The position numbers and the translations under genes are program-made. Positions 51,755 to 59,995 of a stretch of 64,000 bases of DNA are shown piece by piece. Below the pieces are notes generated by a model that worked only from the letters and a program-made list of their open reading frames with translations, was not told where the DNA came from and did no database searches. Each line of letters opens with the position of its first letter. Within the stretch, counting starts at the first letter, position 1. The DNA comes from Chloroflexota bacterium (lineage in GTDB: Bacteria > Chloroflexota > Dormibacteria > Dormibacterales > Dormibacteraceae). The DNA lies in NCBI GenBank assembly GCA_005880315.1, contig VBHB01000079.1, forward strand, positions 62,001 to 126,000, written 5' to 3'.

Positions 51755-53305
51755 TCATCCAGCCCGCAAGCCCGGCACCGCGACCAGGTCGCGAATGTCC
51801 TGCACCTGGCGGGTGATCCATCGCGAGATGTCGTTCGTACGCACGACCTCGCGCGCAGCCTCGTTTCGCTTCCGTCGCTCCTCGCTGCTCAGCGTCAAAC
51901 CCTGGTAGATGGCCTCCGCCGTGGCCTCGATGTCGAATGGATTGACCGACAGCACATGGCGGTGCAGCTCCTCGTGTGCGCCGGCATTCTCGGACAGGAC
52001 GATCACGCCTTCGGCTCGATTGACGAGAGCGCCCTCCTTGACCACGAGGTTCAGGCCGTCGTAGACGGGGTTGACCAGCAGGACGTCGAAGTTGCGCAGC
52101 GCCGCCATTGCCTTGCGCACGTTCTCGCCGAATTCCAGACGGATCGGCATCCAGCCGTCGCGGCCATGCTGGCTGTTAATCCGCGCCGCCACCTGCCGGA
52201 CCCGGCGAAGGTAGGTGCGATACACCGCCACGTCCTGGCGCGAGGGCTGTAGGAAGGCCCAGAACTGGACGTCCCCTTTGAGCTCGGGGTGATGCACCAG
52301 CAGCTTCTCGTAGGCGAGGAAGCCCCGGACGATGTTCTTGGATGGGTCGGTCCGGTCGATGCGTACGATGAGCTGCTTGGGGCGCCAGTCGCGGAGCTTG
52401 CGCTCTTCGACCATGACGCCGTGCGAAAAGGCAAGCCGTGTCGTCGTGGCGACATCGATGGAGATCGGGTAGGCGCGCGCATACACGACCCTGCCGTCAA
52501 AGAGGACCGCCTTCTCCCTCTCGTCGACCTGGAGGCCCGCGTTCTCCTCGCAGGTCATCAGGAAGTTGCGTACGTCGAGGCTTGACTGGAAGCCGACTAT
52601 GTCGCAGCCGAGAAGGCCCTCGAGGATCGCCGAGCGCATCTCCTTGGGCAGCACCTTCCAGTACTGCGCCGTCGGCCATGGGATGTGGATGAAATGGTGA
52701 ATGATCGCTCCCGGTAGCTGCGCGCGCACCATCTTGGGCACGAGGTAGAGCTGGTAGTCGTGGATGAGCACCAGCGGCCGGTGCGGCAGCTGATGCCCGA
52801 CAGCGACCACTTTCTGCGCCACCTGCCGGTTGACTTCGACGTAGCCCTCATTCCATGCGCGGTGAATCCGGCCGTTGATGATGGGCTGCTGCGCAAGGTC
52901 CCACAGGTAGTGCTGGATAAACCACAACACCGGGTTTGCGATCACCGAGTAGTACTGCTCGTACTGCTCGGGAGTCGGCGTCACATAGTGAAGCTTTGTC
53001 TCGGATCGGAGCAGGGGCGCATCCCAGTTGTCGCCGTGCTCTGCGACCATCTTTCGCTCGGCATCGGTTCGCGCACAGCACACCCAGTCGGCGGCCGTCA
53101 CCTCGGCGAGAGTCAGCAGCGCGGTGACCACGCCCCCCGCGCCGCGCGCGAAACCGCCCTCAGGGCGCGGCTCGTGCGGCGCCCGATTGCTCACCACCAC
53201 GGCGGAGTGCTGGGGCAGCGTCCGATTCACATACGCGCGCATCGACCCGCCGGGGCGGCGGCGCTCGACGCTATTCATGAACGGGCTGTCTGCGATCTCG
53301 AGCAT
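51755..53305 (-). CDS. otsA: Trehalose-6-phosphate synthase (GT20)
   Basis: 516 aa from ATG 53305, preceded by GCAGAGAG. Makes trehalose-6-phosphate from a nucleotide-activated glucose and glucose-6-phosphate. Signatures: VVVSNRAPHEPRPEGGFARGAGGVVTALL (N-terminal glycine loop), QHYLWDLA, WVHDYQ-like VLIHDYQLYLVPKMVR, HHFIHIPWPTAQYWKVLP, RIDRTDPSKNIVRGFLAYEKLL (sugar-nucleotide Arg/Lys) and VLSENAGAHEEL. The RTDPSKN variant is the actinobacterial-type GT20. It follows a PBP gene by 13 bp. No trehalose-6-phosphate phosphatase (otsB) is in the window. Confidence 0.92.
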   Translation of the reverse strand: MLEIADSPFMNSVERRRPGGSMRAYVNRTLPQHSAVVVSNRAPHEPRPEGGFARGAGGVVTALLTLAEVTAADWVCCARTDAERKMVAEHGDNWDAPLLRSETKLHYVTPTPEQYEQYYSVIANPVLWFIQHYLWDLAQQPIINGRIHRAWNEGYVEVNRQVAQKVVAVGHQLPHRPLVLIHDYQLYLVPKMVRAQLPGAIIHHFIHIPWPTAQYWKVLPKEMRSAILEGLLGCDIVGFQSSLDVRNFLMTCEENAGLQVDEREKAVLFDGRVVYARAYPISIDVATTTRLAFSHGVMVEERKLRDWRPKQLIVRIDRTDPSKNIVRGFLAYEKLLVHHPELKGDVQFWAFLQPSRQDVAVYRTYLRRVRQVAARINSQHGRDGWMPIRLEFGENVRKAMAALRNFDVLLVNPVYDGLNLVVKEGALVNRAEGVIVLSENAGAHEELHRHVLSVNPFDIEATAEAIYQGLTLSSEERRKRNEAAREVVRTNDISRWITRQVQDIRDLVAVPGLRAG

Positions 53306-53318
53306 CTCTCTGCCTTGC

Positions 53319-55415
53319 CTAGGGCGATGGCTTGATGGACGGGGACGGTACCGGGCTGGGCGAGGGAACCGGGGTGGGTATCGGTGACGGCAGCGACGAC
53401 GGACTCGGCAAACCTGTCGGGCTCGGGAGAAGGGTCGGTGACGCGCTCGGGCTTGGGCTCGGCGAGGGGCACAGACCCTCGGTGCCGCTGAGAAGGATCT
53501 CCTGCTGGCTGCCGCAGGTCGCATGGACGATCCCGGATGGCTGACCGTACCAGCCGCGCATCTTGCTGGGGAGGGCGTTGACGAAGCGGGCCATGATCGT
53601 CTGGCCGACGCTTTCGCCGAAGGCGCGGATCATTCCGCCGCCGCCGTTGGGGGCAGTGTTGCCCACCCAGACGCCGGCGACGATGTCGGGGTTGTAAGCC
53701 ATGATCCACGAGTCGGGGATCTGGCCATGGCCGTTGTCGCTGGTGCCCGTTTTGCTCGCCATCTGGCGGTTCCAGCCGAAGCCCCACTTGTACTGGTACT
53801 GCTTCAGCACGTCCGTGATGAGGTAGGCCTCCGCGGGAGTCAGCACCTGTTGCGGGCCAAGCACATCGTGTGTATAGACCGTCTTTCCGCTGCCGTCGTC
53901 GATCGATTTGATCGCGTTCAGCCCCGCCTTCTGCCCCTGGTTCGCGAACACCTCGTAACCCTGCACGTGCTCGAGCATGGTGACGTCGCTGCCGCCGATC
54001 GCTGTCGACAACCCAGGGTCGAGGTGGCTGTTGATGCCCATCGCGTGGGCGAGATCGATCACGTTGTTCATGCCTTCCATCTGGCCGACCTCGACGGCGG
54101 GAATGTTGCGCGAATAGACGAGCGCGGTCCGCGCCGGGATCTTCCCCATACCGCCGTTGTCGAAGTCGTGCGGAACGTAGCCATTAAAGCTCTGGGTATG
54201 GTCGTCCAGGATGGTCGCCAGCGTGATCTTGTGATCGCGCAGCGCGGCTTCATACACGTAAGGCTTGAACGACGAGCCCGGCTGCCGCTCCGCGAGGACG
54301 ACGTCGTACTGGCCCGCGATGGAGTCGTTGGCGTAATCGGCTGAGCCGACCCACGCCAGTATCTCGCCTGTCTTCGGGTTCGCGGCGAGCAATGCCGAGT
54401 TGTTGATGTTCGCCCATGCCAGGTCGCGGATCCCGTTCTTCACTGCCGAGTCGGCCGCCTGTTGAATGTCGAGATCGAGTGTGGTGTGGACAGTGATGCC
54501 GCCCTGCTGCACCGCCGCCGCGCCGAAGGTCTGCTCCAGCTGAGAAAGGACATAGTCGACGAAATGCGGCGCCTTGCTCTGTCGCGCGGAGGCCTGGATG
54601 TGGAGCTCAGCCTTGACGTCTTGGGCCGCGGCCTGGTCAGCTTGCTCCTGCTTCAGGGCGCCGATGGTGACCATCCCCTTCAGGACATAGAGCTCGCGAT
54701 CGCGGGCGAGGTCGTAATGCAGCTTGGGGTCGTAGGCGGCCGGCGCCTGTATGAGGCCTGCCAGGAATGCGGCCTGTGCCGGCGTGAGGTCTTTTGCATC
54801 CTTGGAGAAATACGTGCGCGCGGCGGCACCGATCCCGTAAGCGCCATGACCGTAATAGACGCGGTTCATGTACATGGTGAGGATCTGGTCTTTCGAGAAG
54901 CGCTCCTCGAGCGCAACGGCGAGGACAACCTCCTGCAGCTTGCGCGTGAACGATTTCTGAGGCGTCAACAGCTGGATCTTCACCAGCTGCTGCGTGATCG
55001 TGCTGCCGCCCTCGTTGAGGCCCATGTGGGTGACGTCGACCCACACGGCGCGCGCGGTCGAGCCGACGTCGATGGCGCCGTGATGATAGAAATTGCGATC
55101 CTCGGCCGCCATAGTGGCCGAAGCGGCATACGACCCCATCTCGCTGAGCTTGAGGCTCACGTGGTAGTGCCCAGCCGGGCTCCAGTCCTCGATCAGTTTC
55201 CCGTTGCGATCGACCACGACGACATCGCCGGCCGCCAGTACATCCTGGCTTGGGTCCGGCAGATCCTTGACCGCCCACAGCACGTAGAGCGTGGACAGCA
55301 CGAACACGATCCCGGTGGCGGCCGCGATCCAGCCCCGCTTCGCCCAGATCCAGCCGAACAGGTGGTGGCTGTGGACTGGGTTCTGCGGGACGCGACCGGT
55401 TGGGTTGTGAACCAC
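53319..55415 (-). CDS. Class A penicillin-binding protein 2 with Ser/Pro-rich tail
   Basis: 698 aa from a GTG with GAGGAGGAG ~10 nt upstream. Cytoplasmic N-terminus and one TM (~28-50), then GT51: MAAEDRNFYHHGAIDVGS (catalytic Glu), GGSTITQQLVKIQLL and QILTMYMNRVYYGHGAYGIG. Transpeptidase: RQPGSSFKPYVYEA (SxxK), YSRNIPAVEVGQM and SKTGTSDNGHG. The last ~50 residues are a Ser/Pro repeat (PSPSPSASPT...VPSPSIKPSP) unlike the other PBP here, perhaps a wall-spanning spacer. Operon with otsA (13 bp). Confidence 0.95.
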   Translation of the reverse strand: MVHNPTGRVPQNPVHSHHLFGWIWAKRGWIAAATGIVFVLSTLYVLWAVKDLPDPSQDVLAAGDVVVVDRNGKLIEDWSPAGHYHVSLKLSEMGSYAASATMAAEDRNFYHHGAIDVGSTARAVWVDVTHMGLNEGGSTITQQLVKIQLLTPQKSFTRKLQEVVLAVALEERFSKDQILTMYMNRVYYGHGAYGIGAAARTYFSKDAKDLTPAQAAFLAGLIQAPAAYDPKLHYDLARDRELYVLKGMVTIGALKQEQADQAAAQDVKAELHIQASARQSKAPHFVDYVLSQLEQTFGAAAVQQGGITVHTTLDLDIQQAADSAVKNGIRDLAWANINNSALLAANPKTGEILAWVGSADYANDSIAGQYDVVLAERQPGSSFKPYVYEAALRDHKITLATILDDHTQSFNGYVPHDFDNGGMGKIPARTALVYSRNIPAVEVGQMEGMNNVIDLAHAMGINSHLDPGLSTAIGGSDVTMLEHVQGYEVFANQGQKAGLNAIKSIDDGSGKTVYTHDVLGPQQVLTPAEAYLITDVLKQYQYKWGFGWNRQMASKTGTSDNGHGQIPDSWIMAYNPDIVAGVWVGNTAPNGGGGMIRAFGESVGQTIMARFVNALPSKMRGWYGQPSGIVHATCGSQQEILLSGTEGLCPSPSPSPSASPTLLPSPTGLPSPSSLPSPIPTPVPSPSPVPSPSIKPSP

Positions 55416-55509
55416 CCTTCGCGCTCTCCTCCTCAGCGCCCGCGCTTACGAGCCGGCCTTTAGAGCCGACCCGGCCATGGCGCGCTTCGAGAGGACAACG
55501 CTGTGTTGA

Positions 55510-55531
55510 AGCCGGCTACTCGGAGCCGGCT
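55510..55531 (-). terminator. Hairpin after the CAP gene
   Basis: AGCCGGCT repeated on either side of ACTCGG; each arm is self-complementary, giving an 8-bp stem 19 nt past the CAP stop (minus strand). No U-tract, so termination is only presumed. Confidence 0.4.
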
Positions 55532-55549
55532 ACCCGCTCCAGAACAGCT

Positions 55550-56194
55550 TTAGCTGAACTCCACGGCGATATATGCGTAGCCGTTTGGCGCCACCGCCCA
55601 GGCCGTAGCGACGTAGTGGTACGGACCGACGATGTTCGCATGGTGCTCGGGGCTCGCCCAGAACATCGAGTTGAGCTGCGAATCATTGATCCCTCCGCTC
55701 CAGTAGCCGACGTTCTCACCGGCTTGGTGGCCGAGGCCGCAGCCGAGATCGACCGAAGGACCGTTCGTGTGATAGGGCGGCACCCAGCCCTGCCTCGAAA
55801 GCCTCACCGCGTTGGACACCGCGACGTTGTGAAGGCATGCGCTCCACGTCAGAGGCGGAAGACCCACCGCAGCACGATCCCGGTTGATCAGCACCTGCTG
55901 CTGTGAGCCGATGACGATGGAAGGCCGCGCCGGCGGTGGAGCAGGCCTGGAGGCAACCGGCGCGTTCGAGCTCGTGGTCGACGGCGCCACCGACGGAGAC
56001 GGGCTCGGCCTCGGCGGATTGTGATTGGCGAGAAGGTTGGGGGTGAACGACGTGCCGTCGTATGTGGCCGCGGCATTCGGCTGCGAAGCAGCCAACGCAT
56101 GAGTGCCGTCGTTGTGCGCGCGCAGCGTGGCAGCGGTCGCCGTGCTGATGACGGCGACCAGGATGACGCCTCCGATCCAGGAAAGAACCCGCAT
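55550..56194 (-). CDS. Secreted CAP/SCP-domain protein
   Basis: 214 aa. Signal anchor MRVLSWIGGVILVAVISTATAATL, then a Pro/Ser/Thr linker (~45-90), then a CAP domain: INRDRAAVGLPPLTWSACLHNVAVSNAVRLSRQGW, AGENVGYWSGGINDSQLNSMFWASPEHHANIVGPYHYVATAWAVAPNGYAYIAVEF. The family binds lipids or has protease-like folds; no activity is assigned. It precedes the PBP2-otsA operon by 134 bp on the minus strand. One terminator lies upstream at 56257-56295. Confidence 0.85.
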   Translation of the reverse strand: MRVLSWIGGVILVAVISTATAATLRAHNDGTHALAASQPNAAATYDGTSFTPNLLANHNPPRPSPSPSVAPSTTSSNAPVASRPAPPPARPSIVIGSQQQVLINRDRAAVGLPPLTWSACLHNVAVSNAVRLSRQGWVPPYHTNGPSVDLGCGLGHQAGENVGYWSGGINDSQLNSMFWASPEHHANIVGPYHYVATAWAVAPNGYAYIAVEFS

Positions 56195-56256
56195 GCCAGC
56201 CGCAGAGTCTGACGGCGCCAGGACGGCATGGTGGCGGAAAATCGGGTAAAAGGTTG

Positions 56257-56295
56257 TAAAAGGGATCGCGGCTCGGGCCGCGGGCCCCCTTTACG
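56257..56295 (-). terminator. Terminator of the APH-fold kinase gene
   Basis: Inner stem CGCGGC-TCGG-GCCGCG (56268-56283) extended by GTAAAAGGG / CCCCCTTTAC outer arms. On the minus strand it lies 12-50 nt after the stop at 56308 and is followed by CCTTTTACAACCTTTTACC, a T-rich tail. Confidence 0.6.
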
Positions 56296-56307
56296 TTGTT
56301 AACGCCG

Positions 56308-57714
56308 TCAGACTTCTGGGAAGCGGCTGTAGAGCCTTTCGTGCGCCATCACCAGGAAGGTCTCGGCGATTCGCTCCCAGCCGTGCTGTTGGGCCCACAT
56401 GAAGCTCATGGCGCGCAACGCCAGCTGCAGAGCCTCGTAGATCGGGAACCGGTTCACGGTCGCATGCGGGCGAAGCTCCAGGTATCGGCGCAAGAAGCTC
56501 AAGCGGGCTGCCTCCGCCGCGACCGTGTCCTCCCATCCCATCGGATTGGATGGCACCAGATATGCGCAGAACTTGCCGAGGTCATAGCTGGTCTCGGCGT
56601 GACCGTAGTAATCGAAGTCGAGGAGCGTGTAGCGCCCGTTGTGATGCACGAACTGGTCGTATTTGAGGTCCCCATGCGTGGGGCGCCATTCCTCGGCGAA
56701 CGCCACCCGGGCTCGATTGCGGAGATGGACGATCAGGTCGCTGAGCAGAAAGTGACCCTGGGGATTGACGTACGCGAACTGCTCAGCGACGCGATCGAGT
56801 CGTTCGAGTTCGGCGTCGAGCCAGATCTCGATGTCCGTCTCTACGCCGGATTCGTGGACGACGGCCACCGCCTCCGCGGCGGCGAGCGCAGCGTTCTGGA
56901 ACTCGTTGCTGCGCCGGTTCCCCTGCACCGGCGCGCCGGGGATCGCCTGCTCCAACAGCAGCCCGTACCTGTCGATGAAGCCCAGCGGCCGCGGCAGGTT
57001 GAGAAGGCCGTCTGCATTCGGGACCTTGGAGTTCCACAGGCCCTCGACGATTTTTTGGGTTCGCAACCCGCGGTCGCCAGGCTGGACTTTGCCGTAGATG
57101 GACAGGGGCCCAGCCGAGGTCTCGAAGTGATAGCGCAGGATCGCTCCCACCTCGGGCAGGTAGCGAACCCTTTCCACGCTGAGGTTGGGAACCCCGTCAG
57201 GTAAAGGAACTGGAGGGTCGTCGTGGCCGAGGAGGACGCGGGTCATGGTGTCCGGGTCGGCCGCAGCCGGCAGGCCGGGCATGGAGGGGTCGAACGGATA
57301 GAACCAGAACGCCACCTGCTTCTCCGCCAAGATCATTGGATACCCGAGGCCGTCGATTGGGTCGGCCGGCCGGCCGGTGTGGCGCTCGAGCCTGGCGTGC
57401 AGGTCCTCCCACGCATCCGCGCCGAAAGCGCCACGCGCCACGAGCCTCAAGCTACGCGCGCGCGCGTCAATCTTGGGTTGGCTCTCCCTAGCTTGGATCT
57501 CGAACATCGCCCAGTATCGATCGGGTGGCTCGAGGCGGGATGCACGCTTCCGGATCCCATCGACCTCCCAACCTTTGGGAGCCAGCAACGCGGATACGAA
57601 GTCGCCTACGACATCCTCGCTGGTGGCCTCGAGCATGGTTACTAGCGAGACCTTCGGCGTTTCCGTGTTAAGCATTGCCAAATAGGGAACGCTGAGCGGG
57701 GCGTTCTGCGACAT
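56308..57714 (-). CDS. Phosphotransferase (APH-fold kinase-like) protein
   Basis: 468 aa from ATG 57714; ATG 57675 and 57636 are alternatives and none has a convincing ribosome-binding site. The N-terminal ~230 residues are unrecognised. From ~240 an APH fold is visible: LLLEQAIPGAPVQGNRR, then the Brenner motif RPTHGDLKYDQFVHHNGRYTLLDFDYYGHAETSYDLGKF. Catalytic Asp is in HGD and Mg-binding Asp in DFD, but the Asn of HGDxxxxN is replaced by Gln. Likely transfers phosphate to a small alcohol or sugar. It is monocistronic, between a terminator and the divergent repeat-protein gene. Confidence 0.8.
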   Translation of the reverse strand: MSQNAPLSVPYLAMLNTETPKVSLVTMLEATSEDVVGDFVSALLAPKGWEVDGIRKRASRLEPPDRYWAMFEIQARESQPKIDARARSLRLVARGAFGADAWEDLHARLERHTGRPADPIDGLGYPMILAEKQVAFWFYPFDPSMPGLPAAADPDTMTRVLLGHDDPPVPLPDGVPNLSVERVRYLPEVGAILRYHFETSAGPLSIYGKVQPGDRGLRTQKIVEGLWNSKVPNADGLLNLPRPLGFIDRYGLLLEQAIPGAPVQGNRRSNEFQNAALAAAEAVAVVHESGVETDIEIWLDAELERLDRVAEQFAYVNPQGHFLLSDLIVHLRNRARVAFAEEWRPTHGDLKYDQFVHHNGRYTLLDFDYYGHAETSYDLGKFCAYLVPSNPMGWEDTVAAEAARLSFLRRYLELRPHATVNRFPIYEALQLALRAMSFMWAQQHGWERIAETFLVMAHERLYSRFPEV

Positions 57715-57805
57715 ATCCTCGTGCCGGCAATTTTTAGCAAGGCGGGGTCCGTGTCCAGGATGGCGGCGAGGGCAAATGCTCATATCCACGTGGAGGTGAG
57801 CGTTT

Positions 57806-59413
57806 TTGGACACGTTGAGCGAATTTGTGGCAAGCCGGCCGTCATTCATGCATCGGACCGCAGTCAAGTTATTGGTCCTCATGGCGGGTGCAGTTCTCAT
57901 GCTTTGTCGGACTACTCCCGCCCTCGCAGCCGACTCTAATAACGGCAACGCCAAGACGTCCGGCAAGACGACCACATCGGTGGTCGCATCGCGCTCCGAC
58001 ACAGCCCCTGTCAAGCTCGATCAGCAGATAGGCGGCGGTGGAGGTGGAGACGGTAAGGGCGACGGCGGGAAAGACGGCGCCAGTACCAAGGGCGGCTCGA
58101 GCGCGAAGAGCAGCTCGAGCGCCAAGACCGACTCGAGCGCGAAGGTGAGCTCTAGCGCCAAGACCGACTCGAGCGCGAGCGCCAAGGCGAGCACCAAGGT
58201 CAGCTTCGGCTCGGACGCGAAGAGCAGCACCAAGACGAAGGCGATGGCGTCGAACGAGAATGTCGGGTCCACCGGCAGCGTCGGTTCGGCGGGCAGCGCC
58301 AACGGCTCGACCGGCAACTCGACCCCCAAGGTCGGGAGCACCGGCAGCACCGGCAGCGCAGGCAGCGCGAATGGTTCGACCGGAAACTCAACCCCCAAGG
58401 TCGGGAGCACCGGCAGCACCGGCAGCGCAGGCAGCGCGAATGGTTCGACCGGAAACTCAACCCCCAAGGTCGGGTCCACCGGCAGCACCGGCAGCGCAGG
58501 CAGCGCGAATGGTTCGACCGGAAACTCAACCCCCAAGGTCGGGTCCACCGGCAGCGTCGGTTCAGCGGGCAGCGCCAATGGCAGCACCGGCAACTCGACC
58601 TCCAAGGTCGGGTCCACGGGCAGCACCGGCAGCGCAGGCAGCGCGAACGGTTCGACCGGAAACTCAACCCCCAAGGTTGGGTCTACGGGCAGCGTCGGTT
58701 CGGCGGGCAGCGCCAATGGCAGCACCGGCAACTCGACCTCCAAGGTCGGGAGCACGGGCAGCGTCGGCAGCGCAGGCAGCGCCAACGGCAGCACCGGCAA
58801 CTCGACCCCCAAGGTCGGAAGCACGGGCAGCGTCGGCTCAGCGGGCAGCGCCAACGGCTCGACCGGCAACTCGACTCCTCAGACCGGAAGCACCGGAAGC
58901 GTCGGCTCAGCGGGCAGCGCCAACGGCAGCACCGGCAACTCGACCCCCAAGGTCGGGAGCACCGGCAGCGTCGGCAGCGCAGGCAGCGCCAACGGCTCGA
59001 CCGGCAACTCGACTCCTCAGACCGGGAGCACCGGAAGCGTCGGCTCAGCTGGCAGCGCCAACGGCAGCACCGGCAACTCGACTCCTCAGACCGGAAGCAC
59101 CGGAAGCGTCGGCTCAGCTGGCAGCGCGAACGGCTCGACCGGCAACTCGACTCCTCAGACGAGCACCGGCAGCACCACCAGCAACGGCACCAGCGTTGGC
59201 AGCACGCCCAGCACTGGCAGCACGACTGGCGGCACCTCAGGAGGAGGCGCCACCGGCGGCAACACCGGCGGCACCTCGGGTGCGACAGCTACCGGCGGCG
59301 TCTCCGCAAGCGGTATCGGACTGGCAGGCACCGGCCTGCCGGTGATCGGTGGAATCATCGGCGCGGCCCTGGTCGCGTTGGGAGCCATCGGTCTTCGGGT
59401 CAAGCGCAACTAG
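57806..59413 (+). CDS. Repeat-rich secreted protein with LAxTG-like sorting tail
   Basis: 535 aa; TTG 57806 is supported by GGAGGTG 8 nt upstream. Signal peptide with a basic start (HRTAVKLLVLMAGAVLMLCRTTPALAAD). Residues ~43-150 are Ser/Lys/Gly-rich (several SSSAKTDSSAK units). Residues ~153-451 are 13 tandem 23-aa repeats of the form VGSTGSxGSAGSANGSTGNSTPK, with V or T at x. The C-terminal ~35 residues read LAGTG, LPVIGG, a hydrophobic helix (IIGAALVALGAIGLR) and VKRN. LAGTG fits the LAxTG motif recognised by class E sortases, so covalent wall attachment is predicted. No enzymatic domain; likely adhesin, spacer or glycosylated stalk. Confidence 0.82.
   Translation: MDTLSEFVASRPSFMHRTAVKLLVLMAGAVLMLCRTTPALAADSNNGNAKTSGKTTTSVVASRSDTAPVKLDQQIGGGGGGDGKGDGGKDGASTKGGSSAKSSSSAKTDSSAKVSSSAKTDSSASAKASTKVSFGSDAKSSTKTKAMASNENVGSTGSVGSAGSANGSTGNSTPKVGSTGSTGSAGSANGSTGNSTPKVGSTGSTGSAGSANGSTGNSTPKVGSTGSTGSAGSANGSTGNSTPKVGSTGSVGSAGSANGSTGNSTSKVGSTGSTGSAGSANGSTGNSTPKVGSTGSVGSAGSANGSTGNSTSKVGSTGSVGSAGSANGSTGNSTPKVGSTGSVGSAGSANGSTGNSTPQTGSTGSVGSAGSANGSTGNSTPKVGSTGSVGSAGSANGSTGNSTPQTGSTGSVGSAGSANGSTGNSTPQTGSTGSVGSAGSANGSTGNSTPQTSTGSTTSNGTSVGSTPSTGSTTGGTSGGGATGGNTGGTSGATATGGVSASGIGLAGTGLPVIGGIIGAALVALGAIGLRVKRN
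58262..59158 (+). repeat. 13 x 69-bp tandem repeat
   Basis: Thirteen units of 69 bp (23 codons). Units differ by synonymous Ser codons (TCG versus AGC), Val/Thr at one position, and Pro/Ser and Lys/Gln near the unit end; the Gln units are confined to the 3' part. The substitution pattern is mosaic rather than nested, as expected from unequal exchange between units. Confidence 0.95.
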
Positions 59414-59429
59414 CGCAGGTCAATTAGAG

Positions 59430-59465
59430 CCGGGCTCGCCACCGCGGCGAGCCCGGTTTCTTTAT
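59430..59465 (+). terminator. Intrinsic terminator of the repeat-protein gene
   Basis: Perfect 11-bp stem CCGGGCTCGCC / GGCGAGCCCGG with 5-nt loop (ACCGC) followed by TTTCTTTAT, 17 bp after the stop. The clearest Rho-independent terminator in the window. Confidence 0.85.
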
Positions 59466-59545
59466 GACATAGGACCCAGCAGCACCCTGCCCATTCGCCT
59501 ACGGCGATGAGAAAGTAGCGCGTTCGAACGGAACGTTTTTTAGAT

Positions 59546-59571
59546 GTGACCGCCTCGCGAGAGGCGGTCAC
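59546..59571 (+). promoter_or_regulatory. GNRA-loop hairpin in the leader of the YeaQ-like gene
   Basis: Perfect 11-bp stem GTGACCGCCTC / GAGGCGGTCAC closed by the tetraloop GCGA (a GNRA loop), ending 10 nt before the GGAGGAGG ribosome-binding site. T-rich sequence (GTTTTTTAGAT) just upstream could be a promoter -10 region. Likely an mRNA 5' stabiliser or protein-binding site. Confidence 0.5.
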
Positions 59572-59594
59572 GCCAAATACTGGAGGAGGTGTCC

Positions 59595-59864
59595 ATGGAG
59601 CTCTCGCCTGGCGGCATCATCGCGTGGATCATCGTTGGACTCATCGCCGGCTGGGCAGCGTCGTCAGTCAGCCGCGGTCACGGCTACGGGATCATCGGCG
59701 ACATCATCGTGGGCCTGATCGGCGCCCTCATCGGCGGCTTTCTCGCCGGCTTCTTCATCCACGGCAGCGTGGGTCTGATCGGCAGCATCATCGTCGCTTT
59801 CATCGGCGCCCTGATCTTGCTGGCCATCTTGCGGATGTTCGGGCGGAGCCGCGTCGGGGCTTAA
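59595..59864 (+). CDS. Transglycosylase-associated (YeaQ/GlsB/YmgE) membrane protein
   Basis: 89 aa from ATG 59595; GGAGGAGGTG immediately upstream fixes the start. Three Gly-rich TM segments: GGIIAWIIVGLIAGWAASSV, GIIGDIIVGLIGALIGGFLAGFF and GLIGSIIVAFIGALILLAILRMFGR. The family is small, often stress-induced, and of unsettled function despite its name. A hairpin leader precedes it and a terminator (59879-59919) follows, so it is a stand-alone unit. The combination of strong ribosome-binding site and structured leader suggests high, regulated expression. Confidence 0.92.
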   Translation: MELSPGGIIAWIIVGLIAGWAASSVSRGHGYGIIGDIIVGLIGALIGGFLAGFFIHGSVGLIGSIIVAFIGALILLAILRMFGRSRVGA

Positions 59865-59878
59865 CCGGGCGATCGGCT

Positions 59879-59919
59879 GGTTCCGGGGCTCGCGGAACCG
59901 GGTCCCGGAACCCTTTTCT
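59879..59919 (+). terminator. Terminator after the YeaQ-like gene
   Basis: GGTTCCGGG / CCCGGAACC stem (9 bp) with 16-nt loop, followed by CTTTTCT, 15 bp after the stop. Confidence 0.65.
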
Positions 59920-59995
59920 ACCTCACTTGTACGGCGACGTACCCCTCCCCAGGGCGGTTTGATTTAGGCCGACAGAGACTCTCAGGAGGGGCGAT

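Noticed and set aside
51722-51760. GGGTTCGAGACC string resembling a tRNA T-arm
   Set aside because: No acceptor, D-arm or anticodon stem can be built around it, and it lies next to the otsA stop.
47324-57714. The penicillin-binding protein, CAP and DUF1906 genes as a single wall-synthesis island
   Set aside because: Strands alternate and hairpins or terminators separate the units, so they are neighbours with related roles rather than one operon.
58021-58869. Long minus-strand frame across the repeat region (Leu/Pro/Val repeats)
   Set aside because: It mirrors the 69-bp repeats of the plus-strand gene, whose signal peptide, ribosome-binding site and sorting tail are coherent; the minus frame has none.
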